Shown here piece after piece: positions 5,652 through 6,380 of a stretch of 6,380 nucleotides of DNA (positions within the stretch are counted from its first letter, which is position 1; each line of letters begins with the position of its first letter). The position numbers and the translations under genes are program-made. The stretch covers positions 1-6,380 of the forward strand of contig VGPI01000123.1 of NCBI GenBank assembly GCA_016875595.1, in the 5' to 3' direction. This stretch comes from Candidatus Cloacimonadota bacterium. GTDB lineage: Bacteria; Cloacimonadota; Cloacimonadia; Cloacimonadales; Cloacimonadaceae. The notes beneath the pieces were generated by a model. The model did not search any database. It saw only the letters and a list, made by a program, of their open reading frames with translations, and was not told the origin of the DNA.

Positions 5652-6380
5652 ATGTCCCAAAGAAAAGACCTCGATGTGAAATACATCAAGTCCCGCATGA
5701 CTCAGAGACCCTCCGAAGGGGGCTCAAGCAAGGACTACAGAATCCCGGAAAAACGGGAGCAGATAACGCTGAGTGATCACCGTCCAACGTCAGTGATCGA
5801 TACCAGAACCAATACCATCATTGCCTTGGTGGTCTTTGCGTTTACGCTGATCGTGTATATTTTTACCCAGGCACGAACGACCTCCTTCTGGGATTCCGGC
5901 GAATACGCCACCTGCATGAGCATTCTGGGAGTTCCGCATCCTCCGGGCAATCCCTTTTACATCGTCTTTGGCAGAGCGCTTGTAGCCATCTTTGGCTCTT
6001 TTATCTCGCATGCGATCATTGCTGCTTTCGTCTCCTGCCTGACATCCGCCTTAGCCGTGATGTTCACTTACCTGATGACCGTGAAGCTGGTCAGCATGTT
6101 CAAGCTCAGCAAGTGGGATGCCGTCTTTGCCGGAGTGATCGCTGCCTGCTTTACCGCCTTTTCCTTTACCTTCTGGATGAACGCCATTGAGGCGGAGGTC
6201 TATTCCGGACTGGTGTTCTTCGTCAATATCAACATCTGGCTGATCCTGATCTGGGTGGAGAAGAGCCGTGATTTCTCTCATCAAAACATCCTACTTCTGA
6301 TCATCTATGTCTTTTTCCTTGGGTTCGGAGTGCACCAGACCGCGCTCCAGATCGCGCCCGCCATCCTCTTTATCATGGTC
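5652..6380 (+). CDS. DUF2723 / GT117 family membrane glycosyltransferase (TMEM260-like), partial at 3' end
   Basis: The frame is open from ATG 5652 to the right edge, giving the first 243 residues of a protein whose family members are usually several times longer. About 52 polar, charged residues come first and are predicted cytoplasmic. A first membrane segment follows near 55-71, then the family signature FWDSGEYATCMSILGVPHPPGNP (79-101, with the acidic DSGE at 81-84 and HPPG at 96-99). Further hydrophobic segments lie near 105-117, 119-143, 157-176, 186-202 and 212-226. This is a GT-C type architecture: family members are polytopic enzymes that use lipid-linked sugars, and human TMEM260 of the same family O-mannosylates proteins. 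Donor and acceptor here are unknown. The family is very common in Bacteroidetes and related phyla. It lies 63 bases after the permease pair with a hairpin between, so it may be transcribed with them or separately. Confidence 0.9.
   Translation, partial: MSQRKDLDVKYIKSRMTQRPSEGGSSKDYRIPEKREQITLSDHRPTSVIDTRTNTIIALVVFAFTLIVYIFTQARTTSFWDSGEYATCMSILGVPHPPGNPFYIVFGRALVAIFGSFISHAIIAAFVSCLTSALAVMFTYLMTVKLVSMFKLSKWDAVFAGVIAACFTAFSFTFWMNAIEAEVYSGLVFFVNINIWLILIWVEKSRDFSHQNILLLIIYVFFLGFGVHQTALQIAPAILFIMV

Noticed and set aside
1..6380. CRISPR arrays, tRNA or rRNA genes, insertion sequences
   Set aside because: I saw no regularly spaced repeats, no tRNA-like cloverleaf, no rRNA-like stretch and no transposase motifs. 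Coding density leaves little room for them.

Overview
The window carries five complete genes and one gene cut by the right edge, all on the + strand and tightly packed from base 344 to the end. GC content looks close to half. Protein style suggests a Gram-negative bacterium of the Fibrobacteres-Chlorobi-Bacteroidetes (FCB) superphylum or a neighbouring candidate phylum. A DUF2723/GT117 membrane glycosyltransferase, a Bacteroidetes-like class I aminotransferase, and an NtrC-type regulator with GAFTDA in place of GAFTGA all point that way. MalFG-type sugar permeases are uncommon in Bacteroidota proper, so a group such as Cloacimonadota is my best guess. That assignment is an inference with no marker gene behind it.

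Layout. Bases 1-343 are a leader with no supported gene. Bases 344-1537 encode a PLP-dependent aminotransferase. Its stop codon overlaps the TTG start (1534) of a 218-residue protein that has the shape of a histidine-kinase core (H-box helix pair plus a HATPase-like domain) but has lost the ATP-binding motifs. After a strong hairpin that begins on that gene's stop codon comes a complete sigma-54-dependent response regulator (2224-3627). Two sugar-type ABC permeases follow (3661-4593 and 4602-5588), each with a good Shine-Dalgarno that moves the start to an internal ATG. A second hairpin precedes a DUF2723 (GT117, TMEM260-like) glycosyltransferase that runs off the right edge (from 5652).

How they may work together. 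The aminotransferase, degenerate kinase and regulator look like one transcription unit, possibly extending into the permeases. The degenerate kinase has no sensor domain, no membrane segment and probably no kinase activity. It keeps its phospho-accepting histidine, so it could be a phosphotransfer or phosphatase partner for the regulator, in the way Spo0B and ChpT are degenerate kinases turned phosphotransferases. The permease pair has no substrate-binding protein or ATPase in the window. The MalG-like permease has an extra extracytoplasmic insert of about 55 residues.

The main candidates for something new are the sensorless pseudo-kinase coupled to an amino-acid enzyme and placed before a sigma-54 regulator, the insert in the MalG-like permease, and two intergenic hairpins that share the same 11-base 3' arm although they lie 3.4 kb apart.
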